Assembly: GCF_036867135.1 (NCBI RefSeq)
Contig: NZ_JBAJIJ010000001.1
Coordinates: 1,426,001-1,490,000, forward strand
Reading direction: 5' to 3'
DNA: 64,000 nucleotides
Source of the DNA: Aeromicrobium sp. Sec7.5
GTDB lineage: Bacteria > Actinomycetota > Actinomycetes > Propionibacteriales > Nocardioidaceae
The notes beneath the pieces were generated by a model. That model did not search any database. It saw nothing but the letters and a program-made list of their open reading frames with translations, and had not been told where the DNA came from. Below are positions 31,321-43,391 of this stretch, one piece after another; position 1 is the first letter of the stretch; each line of letters begins with the position of its first letter. Position numbers and translations under genes: made by a program.

Positions 31321-33342
31321 GTGGGCATCCTCCGAGTCGCCAAGCGTGCCGTCGTCGGGCGCAAGCTGCGCAGCACCCAGCTCGGCGAGACGCTCCTTCC
31401 GAAGCGCATCGCGCTCCCGGTCTTCGCGAGCGATGCGCTCTCGTCGGTCGCCTACGCGCCGGACGAGATCTTCCTGGTCCTGTCATTGGGCGGCCTGTCG
31501 GCCTACTCGTTCAACTGGAAGATCGGGCTCTGCGTCGTCGCGGTGATGCTGGTGGTCGTCGCGAGCTATCGGCAGAACGTCCGTGCGTACCCCAGCGGCG
31601 GTGGTGACTACGAGGTCGCGACCGTCAACCTGGGCCCGCAAGCGGGCCTCACGGTGGCCAGTGCCCTGCTCGTCGACTACGTGCTGACCGTGGCGGTGTC
31701 CATCTCCTCCGGCGTGCAGAACGCGACGTCGGCGCTGCCATGGTTGAGCGGCCACGAGGTCGTGGCCGCCACCGGTCTGGTGCTCCTGCTCATGGCGATC
31801 AACCTGCGCGGGGCGAAGGAGTCGGGCACGGCGTTCGCCATCCCGACCTACTTGTTCATGGTCTCGATCCTGGGCATGGCGGCCTGGGGGTACGTCCGGT
31901 ACGCGACCGGTGACCTCCCGCTCGCCGAGAGCGCCGACTACGAGATCGTCGGAGAGGCGCCGTACGAGTCCTTCACGGGCCTGGCCATGGTGTTCCTGCT
32001 CGCCCGGGCCTTCTCCTCGGGCTGTGCGGCGCTGACGGGCGTCGAGGCGATCAGCAACGGTGTCCCCGCGTTTCGACGGCCCAAGAGCCGCAACGCCGCC
32101 ACGACCCTCCTCCTGCTCGGCACGATCGCCGTCACGATGCTGATGAGCATCATCGTGCTCGCCGACCTGATGCGACTGCGCTACGTCGAGGACCCCGAGC
32201 AGCAGCTCATGATCGACGGCCGACCCGTGGGACCGGACTTCGAGCAGCACACCGTCATCGCGCAGCTCGCCGACGCGCTCTACGGTGCGACGCCGCTGTT
32301 CTACTTCACGATCGCCTGCACGGGCCTGATCCTGGTGCTGGCGGCCAACACGGCGTTCAACGGCTTCCCCGTGCTCGGCTCGATCCTCGCCCGGGACGGG
32401 TGGCTCCCTCGTCAGCTCGACCACCGGGGTGACCGCCTCGCGTACAGCAACGGGATCGTGGTGCTCGCGCTCGCGGCCGTCGCCCTGATCGTGGCGTTCG
32501 ACGCCGAGGTCACCCAGCTCATCCAGCTCTACATCGTGGGCGTCTTCGTCTCGTTCACGCTGAGCCAGCTCGGCATGATCCGGCACTGGAACCGGCTGCT
32601 GTCGGACGAGTCCGACCCGGCGGCACGCTCCCAGATGATGCGGTCGCGGGTCGTCAACGCCGTGGGACTCGCAATGACCGGCACGGTGCTCGTCATCGTG
32701 CTGATCACGAAGTTCCTGGCCGGTGCGTGGATCGCGATCGCGACGATGGTGGTCCTGTTCGTGATCATGCGGAGCATCCGGCGCCACTACCGCGACGTCT
32801 CGAGCGAGCTGGAGATCGACGACACCGACGTGACCCTCCCGTCCCGGGTGCACGGCATCGTGCTGGTCTCGAAGCTGCACAAGCCGACCATGCGGGCGCT
32901 CGCGTACGCGAAGGTCTCGCGACCGAGCTCGCTCGAGGCCGTCACGGTGTCGTACGACGCCGACGGCACGGCGGCGCTCCAGGACGAGTGGGAGCGGCGG
33001 GGCCTCGACGTGCCGCTCGTCGTGCTGGACTCCCCGTACCGCGAGCTCGTGCGTCCCGTGGTCCGGTACGTCAAGGAGCGGCGGCGTTCCTCGCCGCGGG
33101 ACGTCGTGACCGTCTACATCCCGGAGTACGTCGTGGGCCGCTGGTGGGAGCAGCTCCTGCACAACCAGACCGCTCTGCGGCTCAAGGGCCGTCTGCTCTT
33201 CCTGCCCGGAGTCATGGTCACGAGCGTGCCGTTCCAGCTCAGCTCGGCCGGGCTGGCCTCGCCGCAGGGGGCGCGGCCGCTCGCCGGCGACGTGCGTCGC
33301 GGCATCGAGGTCACGCCGAAGGACGGTGACGGTCGTGAGTGA
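31321..33342 (+). CDS. kimA: KimA-like potassium transporter (APC/KUP superfamily)
   Basis: The product (673 residues) has about twelve helices and a cytoplasmic C-terminal domain. It shares the landmark stretches of Bacillus KimA (YdaO): SSDALSSVAY-like ASDALSSVAY, SYRQN..AYPSGGGDY, ALLVDYVLTVAVSISSGV, and FSSGCAALTGVEAISNGVPAF. KimA is a proton-coupled, high-affinity potassium importer inhibited by cyclic di-AMP. The C-terminal region (from about residue 480) carries the soluble regulatory part. GTG 31321 opens with VGRKLRSTQLGE, again as in KimA. The next gene, an RNA methyltransferase, overlaps its end by 8 bp; the same pairing occurs in mycobacteria (Rv2690c-Rv2689c). Confidence 0.85.
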   Translation: MGILRVAKRAVVGRKLRSTQLGETLLPKRIALPVFASDALSSVAYAPDEIFLVLSLGGLSAYSFNWKIGLCVVAVMLVVVASYRQNVRAYPSGGGDYEVATVNLGPQAGLTVASALLVDYVLTVAVSISSGVQNATSALPWLSGHEVVAATGLVLLLMAINLRGAKESGTAFAIPTYLFMVSILGMAAWGYVRYATGDLPLAESADYEIVGEAPYESFTGLAMVFLLARAFSSGCAALTGVEAISNGVPAFRRPKSRNAATTLLLLGTIAVTMLMSIIVLADLMRLRYVEDPEQQLMIDGRPVGPDFEQHTVIAQLADALYGATPLFYFTIACTGLILVLAANTAFNGFPVLGSILARDGWLPRQLDHRGDRLAYSNGIVVLALAAVALIVAFDAEVTQLIQLYIVGVFVSFTLSQLGMIRHWNRLLSDESDPAARSQMMRSRVVNAVGLAMTGTVLVIVLITKFLAGAWIAIATMVVLFVIMRSIRRHYRDVSSELEIDDTDVTLPSRVHGIVLVSKLHKPTMRALAYAKVSRPSSLEAVTVSYDADGTAALQDEWERRGLDVPLVVLDSPYRELVRPVVRYVKERRRSSPRDVVTVYIPEYVVGRWWEQLLHNQTALRLKGRLLFLPGVMVTSVPFQLSSAGLASPQGARPLAGDVRRGIEVTPKDGDGRE

Positions 33343-34546
33343 GGCGGAGACCGACTCCTCGACCGCGGAGCGCCCGATGACCGAGGAGCTGCCGGTCGTG
33401 GAGGTCGGGCCCGTCGCCCACGGGGGCCACTGCGTGGCGCGGCTCGACGGTCAGGTCGTGTTCGTGCGCCATGCGTTGCCCGGCGAGCGGGTCCGGCTGC
33501 ACGTCACCGATCGTTCGTCGAGCTTCCTGCGCGCCGACGCGATCGAGGTGCTCGAGCCCTCGCCGGACCGGGTGACACCACCGTGCCCGTGGGCGACGAC
33601 CTGTGGTGGCTGCGACTTCCAGCACGTGCGCCCTGAGGCCCAGCGTCGCCTCCTCGGCGACGTGGTCCGCGAGCAGCTGCAGCGCTTGGCGGGCCTGACC
33701 TGGGACGGTGAGGTCGAGGAGGTCGAGCCGGATCTCGGCTGGCGCACCAGGATGCAGTACACCCGGGCCCCCGACGGCCGTCTCGGCCTGCGCGCCCACC
33801 GGTCCCACGACGTCGTCGCGATCGACCGCTGCCGCATCGCGCACCCGGACCTGCCGCCGGTCGCCGAGGTGGCGCCCGGTGCCGAGCGCGTCGAGGCCGT
33901 GCTCTCCTCGACCGGCGAGCGCGCCATCGTCGCCGACGGCCGGCGGGTCAGCGGTCCGCGGCGGATCACCGAGCAGGTCCACCACCGGCGCTTCGGCGTC
34001 GCGGCCGGCGGCTTCTGGCAGGTGCACCCAAGGGCGGCCGAGACCCTCGTGGACGCCGTGCTGGCCGCGGCCGAGCTCCGGCCCGGCGACCGGGTGGCCG
34101 ACCTGTACGCGGGCGTCGGGCTCTTCTCGGCGTTCGCCGCCGAGCAGGTCGGCCCGACCGGTCACGTCGTGAGCGTCGAGTGGGACCGCGCAGCCTCGGC
34201 CGAGGCGGCCCGCAATCTCGCGGACCTGCCCCAGGCGGAGGTCCGTCAGGGCGCCACCGAACGCGTCACACGATCGTTGGGCTCGGCCGACGTGGTGGTG
34301 CTGGACCCGCCCCGCGCCGGCGCCAAGAAGGCCGTCCGCGACATCGCCGGTCTCGGCGCCCGACGCGTCGTATACGTGTCGTGTGATCCGGCGTCGCTCG
34401 CGCGCGACCTGGCCCGGTTCGCCGATCTGGGGTACCGGGTCGGCGACCTGCGTGCGTTCGCGCTGTTCCCGATGACCCATCACGTGGAGTGCGTCGTGGT
34501 GCTGGATGCTGTCCCGGGAACACCGCAGGGGTCTGGCGCGTCATAG
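33335..34546 (+). CDS. RNA (uracil-5-)methyltransferase, TrmA/RlmD-like
   Basis: The enzyme (403 residues from GTG 33335) has an N-terminal TRAM domain (VVEVGPVAHGGHCVARLDGQVVFV begins it) and an iron-sulfur cysteine group CPWATTCGGC. The SAM-binding domain has VADLYAGVGLFSAF, DPPRAG, and the catalytic cysteine in YVSCDPASLARD. It should methylate uracil-5 in rRNA or tRNA. It starts within the end of the potassium transporter gene and is followed by two membrane-protein genes, giving a likely four-gene transcript. A GTG at 33326 is an alternative start adding three residues. Confidence 0.92.
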   Translation: MSEAETDSSTAERPMTEELPVVEVGPVAHGGHCVARLDGQVVFVRHALPGERVRLHVTDRSSSFLRADAIEVLEPSPDRVTPPCPWATTCGGCDFQHVRPEAQRRLLGDVVREQLQRLAGLTWDGEVEEVEPDLGWRTRMQYTRAPDGRLGLRAHRSHDVVAIDRCRIAHPDLPPVAEVAPGAERVEAVLSSTGERAIVADGRRVSGPRRITEQVHHRRFGVAAGGFWQVHPRAAETLVDAVLAAAELRPGDRVADLYAGVGLFSAFAAEQVGPTGHVVSVEWDRAASAEAARNLADLPQAEVRQGATERVTRSLGSADVVVLDPPRAGAKKAVRDIAGLGARRVVYVSCDPASLARDLARFADLGYRVGDLRAFALFPMTHHVECVVVLDAVPGTPQGSGAS

Positions 34547-34577
34547 ACCGGAGTCCGTCGAGGGAGGGGAGCCGTTC

Positions 34578-37100
34578 ATGAGGTACGCCGATGCCACGAG
34601 GTGCCCGGACTGTCGCGCCGTCCTCGACGGTGCGGTGCGCTGCGCCGTGTGCGGGTTCGACGTCGAGTCACCCGAGGTCCCGGCGATCTGGAGCCACCTG
34701 CAGCAGATCGACGAGCTGGTCGCCACCGCGCGGGCCAGGGCCGTCGTCCCGACTCCCACGCCGGCCGCCCCGACCTCGGTGCCGCCGCCGCCGGCGCCGG
34801 CGGTGGCCCCTCCGCCGATCCTGGGCTTCGGATCGGGTCCGGTCGCGCCTCCCGGCCCGGGCGTCTCGGCCGGCTCGGTCGTCCTCGGCCTCGGCGCCGC
34901 CCTGCTGGTGCTGGCGGCCGTCATCTTCGTCTCCTTCGCCTGGAGCGTCGTCGGGGTCGGGGGGCGCGCCGCGATCCTCGCGCTGCTCACGGCCGTCGTG
35001 GGAGCGGCCGGTGGGTGGGCCCTGCACCGCGGGCTGCGGGGCTCCGCGGAGGCGCTCTGGCTCGTGTTCGCCGGGTTCGTGTCGGTGGACTGGTTCGCCG
35101 CGTGCGGGCTGGGGCTGCTCGGCCTGGACGGACTCACCGGCTGGCAGGTCGCCGCGCCCTGGTGGGTGCTCCTGTCGGTCACGAGCGCGCTGGTCGGCGC
35201 CGCCTCCCGACGTCTGGCGGACCACCCGGTCGTCACGCTCGAGGTCGCCGCGGGGCTCGCCCTGCTGCCGGTCGTCGCCACGATCGGTGAGGCGCTCGAC
35301 GGCATCGGGGTGCGTCCGTTCTGGCTACTGCTGGTCCTGACGGTCCTCGCGAGTGCCGTCGCGGTCCTGGCGCTGCTCCTGCATCAGCACGTGTGGTCGG
35401 TCGTGGCCGGGATCACGGCTGCTGCGACGGGTGCCGCGATGTTCGTCGCGGCCGTCGTCGAGGCCGCCGCCGGTCGTGAGCCGGGGCAGTACGTCGGTGA
35501 CGCCCACGGGCTCCCGCTGCTCCTCCTGACGGTGGTCGTCGCGGCGTCGGCGGCCTGGCGTCCGGCGCGTGAGGCGTCGGTCGCCGCCACCACGCTCCTG
35601 CTCGCGCTGCTCGTCGCTCTGCCGCTGACGGATCTCCTCGACGGCCAGGCCTGGTTCGTCTGGCTGACGCTCCTCACCGTGGTCGCAGTGGCGCTGCGCC
35701 TGGTTCCGTGGGTCGCCGGCGGCCCCGTGGGCACGGGCCTGCTGATCGGAGGCGGCGTACTGGCCGTCATCGTGGTCCTCGGCTGGACCACCGGCCTGGC
35801 CCCGATCCTCGCGACGCTCGGCGAGTCGGTGAAGGGGCCCCGGGACCTCCCGTTCCTTCGGGCGACCCGCGACCTGACGAGCGACGGTCGACTCGAGCCG
35901 TGGGCCGCGTACGTCGGGGGAGCGGGGATCGTGGCCGGGTCGGTGATCGTGGCCCGCTGGTCCGACGAGATGGCCCGCCGTGCCTCCCGACAGGTCGTCG
36001 TGGTCGCTGGGATCGTCGCGGCCTCGACCGTGCTGGCCGTCCTCGCCGAGACCGGCGCACCCGTGATCGTCCTGGGTCTCGCGGTGGGTCTCGTCGGCGT
36101 TCTCCTCGTGAGCGTCGCACGGTGGTGCGGCGCGGCCTGGGAGATCGTGGGCGTCGTCGTCGTGGCCCTGGCCCCCGTCCTGACCGTCACGACCTGGGAC
36201 GGTCTCGTGGCGGCCGCGGCCGCCAGCCTCCTGGTCCTGCTCGCCCTGGCCGGGATCCGGCGCGGGGCCGAGGTCACGGCCTCGGTCGCGACCTTCGCCG
36301 CAGCGCTGTGGATCATGCTGCTGGCGCTGCTGGCGGTCACCCACCCTGACGTCGAGCTCGCGTTCCGGCCGGCGGTGAGCATCGTGCTGGTCGTGGCGCT
36401 GCTGCTCGCGGTCGTGGGAACGGCGTTCCAGCAGCCGCCGGTCGCGTGGCGGCCGGGCCTGCCGTTCGAGGCCGTCGGTGCGGGCGCGGCTGCCATCACC
36501 CTGCTGGCCGGGGCGACCGTGAGCGATGCCGCCTGGATGGCCGCGTGGTGCACCGGGTCAGGCGTCACCGCGGTGGCCGTGGGCCAGCTCGTGCCGGGTC
36601 GGCGTTGGGCCCGCTGGGTCGGCGCGGGGCTTCTCGGCCTGGCCTGGATCCTGAGGCTCGTGGCCTCCGACGTCTCGACGGTCGAGGCGTACACCGTGCC
36701 GTTCGCCCTGGTCGCGCTCGGTATCGGTGCCCTGGCGCTGCGCCGCGACGAGTCGTTGCGGACCTTCGCAGCGCTCGGTGGGGGACTGGCCCTCGGCCTG
36801 GTGCCCAGCACGGTGGTCGTGCTCGCGGACCCCGTGTCGTGCCGGGCCCTGCTCGTGGGCCTGGTCGCGTTCGCGCTCGTCGGGGTGGGGCTCGCCCTGC
36901 GGTGGCAGGCCCCGTTCGTGCTCGGGGGCGCCGCTCTGCTCCTGATCTCGATCGTCGAGATCGCGCCCTACGGATGGGGACTGCCGCGGTGGGTGCTGAT
37001 CGGAGGCGCGGGCCTGCTGCTGCTGATCGGTGGCATCACGTGGGAGAACCGGGTCCGCGACGGTCGAGCCGTGGCGCGATTCGTCCGCTCAATGCGATGA
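34578..37100 (+). CDS. Large zinc-ribbon polytopic membrane protein, function unknown
   Basis: The product (840 residues) begins with a zinc-ribbon-like CPDC...CAVC (residues about 9-27), a short helical segment (WSHLQQIDELVATARAR) and a proline-rich linker. About twenty hydrophobic helices rich in Ala, Val, Leu and Gly follow, to the end. A strong AGGGAGGGGAG ribosome site supports ATG 34578. I do not recognise a catalytic motif. Comparable giant zinc-ribbon membrane proteins occur in actinobacteria without known function. It lies 31 bp after the RNA methyltransferase and 31 bp before the RDD gene. Confidence 0.8.
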   Translation: MRYADATRCPDCRAVLDGAVRCAVCGFDVESPEVPAIWSHLQQIDELVATARARAVVPTPTPAAPTSVPPPPAPAVAPPPILGFGSGPVAPPGPGVSAGSVVLGLGAALLVLAAVIFVSFAWSVVGVGGRAAILALLTAVVGAAGGWALHRGLRGSAEALWLVFAGFVSVDWFAACGLGLLGLDGLTGWQVAAPWWVLLSVTSALVGAASRRLADHPVVTLEVAAGLALLPVVATIGEALDGIGVRPFWLLLVLTVLASAVAVLALLLHQHVWSVVAGITAAATGAAMFVAAVVEAAAGREPGQYVGDAHGLPLLLLTVVVAASAAWRPAREASVAATTLLLALLVALPLTDLLDGQAWFVWLTLLTVVAVALRLVPWVAGGPVGTGLLIGGGVLAVIVVLGWTTGLAPILATLGESVKGPRDLPFLRATRDLTSDGRLEPWAAYVGGAGIVAGSVIVARWSDEMARRASRQVVVVAGIVAASTVLAVLAETGAPVIVLGLAVGLVGVLLVSVARWCGAAWEIVGVVVVALAPVLTVTTWDGLVAAAAASLLVLLALAGIRRGAEVTASVATFAAALWIMLLALLAVTHPDVELAFRPAVSIVLVVALLLAVVGTAFQQPPVAWRPGLPFEAVGAGAAAITLLAGATVSDAAWMAAWCTGSGVTAVAVGQLVPGRRWARWVGAGLLGLAWILRLVASDVSTVEAYTVPFALVALGIGALALRRDESLRTFAALGGGLALGLVPSTVVVLADPVSCRALLVGLVAFALVGVGLALRWQAPFVLGGAALLLISIVEIAPYGWGLPRWVLIGGAGLLLLIGGITWENRVRDGRAVARFVRSMR

Positions 37101-37131
37101 CAGCACCCCGCTCGGGGGCCATGATGGGCAG

Positions 37132-37878
37132 ATGACCGAGCGCCAGCGGGGCACCAGTGGCACGAGCCCGGTCGGCGGTGGGGTCGAGGGCGAGGACGCC
37201 GGGCTCGACGAGCCCCAGGAGCCGCTGACCCTGCGCCAGCGCCGACGTGACGCGCTCCTGCACGACGCGCTCGTGTTCTGCTCGGCCTTCTCCGCCGGTG
37301 CCGTGCTCTACGCCGTCGCGGCGGTGGTGCTCCAGGACGACGAGACCTTCTGGTCGGTGGGTCTGTCGGACGGCCTGATCCTGAGCGGCCTGATCGCCGC
37401 GGAGCTCTTCTTCCTCTGGAACAACGGGGTGCGCCAGGGCATCCGTGGCCACAGCATCGGCAAGCACCGCACCGGCCTGCAGGTCGTCGACGTCCGCACG
37501 GGCCGTCCTGCGGGATGGGCCCGCGGGCTGTGGCGCGGCGTGGTGGCGGTCGGGCTGCTGGACCTCGCGCTCGCGGTCCTGCCGATCGGTCTCCCGACGG
37601 TCCTGCGTCGCCTGACGCCCGAGGCCTGGCACGTGGGCGCGTTCGCCTACCTGGCCGTCCTCGTGATCGTGGTGCCGCTGCTCCTGCCCACCGATCGTGG
37701 CCTGGCCGATCGCCTCGCGGGCACGCGGGTCGTCGACTCCGACGACGTGACCACGGCCCACCACCGGCACGCGCTCGCGGCGATCGACGCCATCGGCGTG
37801 CTCGGCGTGCTGGTCGTCTTCGGCCTCTACCTGAGCTTCCTGTGGCCCCTGGTGGGTCGTGTGCCCAGCCTGTGGTGA
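37132..37878 (+). CDS. RDD-family membrane protein
   Basis: The product (248 residues) has a charged N-terminal tail, then an RDD domain of several helices with the family's GHSIGKHRTGLQVVDVRTGRP...ARGLWR segment and ADRLAGTRVV near its end. RDD proteins are membrane proteins of mostly unknown role; some act in ion exchange. It is the last gene of the kimA-like cluster. ATG 37132 has only a weak CATGAT hexamer 6 nt upstream. Confidence 0.82.
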   Translation: MTERQRGTSGTSPVGGGVEGEDAGLDEPQEPLTLRQRRRDALLHDALVFCSAFSAGAVLYAVAAVVLQDDETFWSVGLSDGLILSGLIAAELFFLWNNGVRQGIRGHSIGKHRTGLQVVDVRTGRPAGWARGLWRGVVAVGLLDLALAVLPIGLPTVLRRLTPEAWHVGAFAYLAVLVIVVPLLLPTDRGLADRLAGTRVVDSDDVTTAHHRHALAAIDAIGVLGVLVVFGLYLSFLWPLVGRVPSLW

Positions 37879-37897
37879 CCGTCCGGGTCGCCCGATG

Positions 37898-37926
37898 TCT
37901 TGACGTCATGTATCTTGATGTCAAGA
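37898..37926 (+). promoter_or_regulatory. Tandem TCTTGA operator upstream of aconitase
   Basis: TCTTGA-TG-TCAAGA (37913-37926) is a perfect 6-bp inverted repeat, and TCTTGACGTCA (37898-37908) is a second, imperfect copy 15 bp upstream. Such short palindromes suit MarR-family dimers; in Streptomyces the MarR protein TamR is reported to control aconitase. That link is from memory and not shown here. The repeats lie about 120-150 bp before the acn start. Confidence 0.5.
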
Positions 37927-37963
37927 CACTATTGACCAGGCATCCTGCGCCCCGGGGTCCCGC

Positions 37964-37982
37964 TGTGGTTAGGCAGACCTGA
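37964..37982 (+). promoter_or_regulatory. Possible iron-box-like site upstream of aconitase
   Basis: TGTGGTTAGGCAGACCTGA agrees with 14 of 19 positions of the IdeR/DtxR iron box. Aconitase is an iron-sulfur enzyme, so iron control would make sense, but the match is modest. Confidence 0.2.
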
Positions 37983-38046
37983 GCGAGCGGTCGCACCGCT
38001 CGGCGCGGCAGGATGGAAACAAATCGGCCCCAAGGAGATGCGTCAC

Positions 38047-40842
<2,796 letters not shown>

Positions 40843-40855
40843 GCTGAGCACCTGA

Positions 40856-40892
40856 CGACGCGGCCCCCTCCGACACGGAGGGGGCCGCGTCG
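40856..40892 (+). terminator. Terminator after aconitase
   Basis: A 16-bp perfect stem (core GACGCGGCCCCCTCC, 40857-40871, pairing with 40877-40891) with a 5-nt GACAC loop lies 14 bp after the acnA stop. Confidence 0.8.
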
Positions 40893-40916
40893 CGTCGAGG
40901 GAGGCAGGATGGGGCC

Positions 40917-41423
40917 ATGACGATCCACGACGAGCACCCGTTCCTGCCGCCGGAGGGGGAGCGCTCGGTCGTGCGCCGGCTGCGCGGACGGTGGCCCGCG
41001 GGCGTCGCCGTCGTGACGACCGGCACCGGTAGGTCGCGCGTCGGGCTCACCGTGTCGTCGCTGGTCGTCGTCGACGGCGATCCCGGAGTCGTCCTGATGA
41101 TGCTCGACCCGTTGTCGGATCTCGCGGAGGCGCTGTCGACCGGGGTGCCGTGCGTCGTGAACGTGCTGGGCCCGGGCCAGGGCGAGCTGGCCGAGGTGTT
41201 CGCCGGGCAGGCACCGGCTCCCGGTGGGCGGTTCACGGTCGGACGGTGGACCGACGGCACGCACGGGCCCGAGCTGGCCGGTGCGTCCGCCGTCGCGCGG
41301 GGTCACGTCAGCCAGGTCGCGGACCACGAGACGGGATGGTCGGTGCGCCACGAGGTCGAGCTCGCCTCCGTCGACCTGGCCGAGGTCGCTCCGTTGCGGC
41401 ACGAGCGCGGCACCTACCGCTGA
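40917..41423 (+). CDS. Flavin reductase-like domain protein
   Basis: The product (168 residues) has the flavin-reductase-like fold: WPAGVAVVTTGTGRSRVGLTVSSLVVV, then DPGVVLMMLDPLSDLAEAL and CVVNVLGPGQGELAEVFAG. Related proteins bind FMN or FAD and serve two-component monooxygenases or act alone. No monooxygenase is beside it, so the partner is unknown. It lies 24 bp after the acnA terminator, with a weak CAGGAT hexamer 6 nt before the ATG. Confidence 0.8.
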   Translation: MTIHDEHPFLPPEGERSVVRRLRGRWPAGVAVVTTGTGRSRVGLTVSSLVVVDGDPGVVLMMLDPLSDLAEALSTGVPCVVNVLGPGQGELAEVFAGQAPAPGGRFTVGRWTDGTHGPELAGASAVARGHVSQVADHETGWSVRHEVELASVDLAEVAPLRHERGTYR

Positions 41424-41452
41424 CGCCTCCCAGCACCATGGGCCCGCCTCGG

Positions 41453-41458
41453 TAGACT
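41453..41458 (+). promoter_or_regulatory. -10 element for leaderless dxs
   Basis: TAGACT ends 6 nt before ATG 41465, identical in sequence and spacing to the hexamer before dapF. Confidence 0.45.
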
Positions 41459-41464
41459 GGCCGA

Positions 41465-43378
41465 ATGGCTGCGAACGACGCTGTGGAAGCCCGAGGGATC
41501 CTGGCCGGGATCTCGGGCCCGCGCGATCTCGAGCGACTCGACGCGGCCGAGCTGGACCAGCTGGCCGAGGAGATTCGCGAGCTGCTGATCGCGGCGGTGG
41601 CCACGCGTGGCGGACACCTGGGCCCCAACCTCGGCGTCGTCGAGCTCACGATGGCGATCCATCGCGTGTTCGAGTCGCCGCAGGACAAGGTCGTGTGGGA
41701 CACCGGCCACCAGAGCTACGTGCACAAGATGCTGACGGGCCGGGCCCGGGACTTCAACGGCCTCCGCACCGAGACCGGCCTCTCGGGCTATCCCTCGCGC
41801 GCCGAGTCCGAGCACGACTGGGTCGAGAACTCGCACGCCTCCACGAGCCTGTCCTACGCCGACGGGCTCGCCCGGGCGCACGAGCAGACCGGTTCGGACC
41901 GGCACGTCGTGGCCGTGATCGGCGACGGGGCCATGACCGGTGGCATGGCCTGGGAGGCCCTCAACAACATCGCGGCTCACCGCGACCGCCGGCTCGTCGT
42001 GGTCGTCAACGACAACGGGCGGTCGTACCGGCCCACCGTCGGCGGCCTCGCCCAGCGGCTCACCCACATCCGGACGAGCCCCGGCTACGAACCCACGCTC
42101 CAGGCCATCAAGGAGCGGCTCACCGGACGCGGGGGAGCGCTGGGCCCGGCGGCCTACGAGGCACTCCACGCGGTCAAGAAGGGCGTCAAGGACGCCCTGG
42201 CGCCGCAGGGCATGTTCGAGGACCTCGGCATCAAGTACATCGGACCGGTCGACGGTCACGACCGGGTGGCGCTCGAGACGGCGCTCACGGCCGCCAAGCG
42301 GTTCTCGGGGCCCGTCCTGGTGCACGTGCTCACGACCAAGGGCCAGGGCTACGACATCGCGGTCGACAACGAGAACGACCAGATGCACCAGTCGGTGCCG
42401 TTCGACCGCCTCACCGGCGACGCCCTCGCGGTCGCCCCGGCCGGCTGGACCTCGGTCTTCCGTGACGAGATCGTCCGGATCGCCGACGAGCGTACCGACG
42501 TCGTCGGCATCACCGCCGCGATGCTGCACCCGGTGGGCCTCGACGCCTTCGCCGACAAGTTCCCCGACCGCGTGTTCGACGTCGGCATCGCCGAGCAGCA
42601 CGCTGTCACGTGCGCCACGGGCCTGGCGATGGGTGGTGTCCACCCCGTCGTGGCCGTCTACGCGACCTTCCTGAACCGCGCGTTCGACCAGGTGCTCCTC
42701 GACACCGCCCTGCACCGCTGCGGGGTCACGTTCGTCCTCGACCGCGCGGGCGTCACGGGCGACGACGGCGCGTCGCACAACGGCATGTGGGACATGTCGC
42801 TGCTGCAGCTCGTGCCGGGCCTGCACCTGTCCGCCCCCCGCGACGGCGCCCGCCTGCGTGAGGCCCTCCGGGAGGCCGTCGAGATCGATGACGCGCCGTC
42901 GGTCGTCCGCTTCGCCAAGGGTGCGGTTCCCGACGACGTCGAGGCCGTGGAGCGGGTCGGCGTCGTCGACGTGCTGCGCCGCGACGACGACGCACAGGTG
43001 CTGCTGGTCGGGGTGGGCCCGATGGCGCACATGGCGCTTGCCGCCGCGGAGCTCCTGGCCGACGCGGGAGTCCGCAGCACGGTCGTCGACCCGCGTTGGG
43101 TCAAGCCGTTGCCGCCGCAGCTGCTCGAGCTCGCGGCCCGTCACCGCCTCGTCGTGACGATCGAGGACAACGGTCGCCAGGGCGGGGTCGGCTCCACCCT
43201 CGTGCAGGCCGTGAGCGACGCAGCTCTCGGTGTGCCGGTGCGGGTCCATGCGATCGCCCAGGAGTTCCTGCCGCACGCCAAGCGCGACGTCCTGCTCGAG
43301 CGGCTCGGCCTCACCGCGCCGGCCATCGCCGACGACGCCCTCCGCTGCCTGCCCGGCGCCGGGAACAACGAGGACTAG
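41465..43378 (+). CDS. dxs: 1-deoxy-D-xylulose-5-phosphate synthase
   Basis: Dxs joins pyruvate and glyceraldehyde-3-phosphate, the first step of the MEP isoprenoid pathway. The 637-residue protein has [14 protein letters not shown], the histidine segment [16 protein letters not shown], the thiamine-diphosphate motif [16 protein letters not shown], the catalytic glutamate region [11 protein letters not shown], and the C-terminal transketolase domain. A PAC2-family gene follows 13 bp later and tesB after that. Confidence 0.96.
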   Translation: MAANDAVEARGILAGISGPRDLERLDAAELDQLAEEIRELLIAAVATRGGHLGPNLGVVELTMAIHRVFESPQDKVVWDTGHQSYVHKMLTGRARDFNGLRTETGLSGYPSRAESEHDWVENSHASTSLSYADGLARAHEQTGSDRHVVAVIGDGAMTGGMAWEALNNIAAHRDRRLVVVVNDNGRSYRPTVGGLAQRLTHIRTSPGYEPTLQAIKERLTGRGGALGPAAYEALHAVKKGVKDALAPQGMFEDLGIKYIGPVDGHDRVALETALTAAKRFSGPVLVHVLTTKGQGYDIAVDNENDQMHQSVPFDRLTGDALAVAPAGWTSVFRDEIVRIADERTDVVGITAAMLHPVGLDAFADKFPDRVFDVGIAEQHAVTCATGLAMGGVHPVVAVYATFLNRAFDQVLLDTALHRCGVTFVLDRAGVTGDDGASHNGMWDMSLLQLVPGLHLSAPRDGARLREALREAVEIDDAPSVVRFAKGAVPDDVEAVERVGVVDVLRRDDDAQVLLVGVGPMAHMALAAAELLADAGVRSTVVDPRWVKPLPPQLLELAARHRLVVTIEDNGRQGGVGSTLVQAVSDAALGVPVRVHAIAQEFLPHAKRDVLLERLGLTAPAIADDALRCLPGAGNNED

Positions 43379-43391
43379 GGCGCGGTTGACG

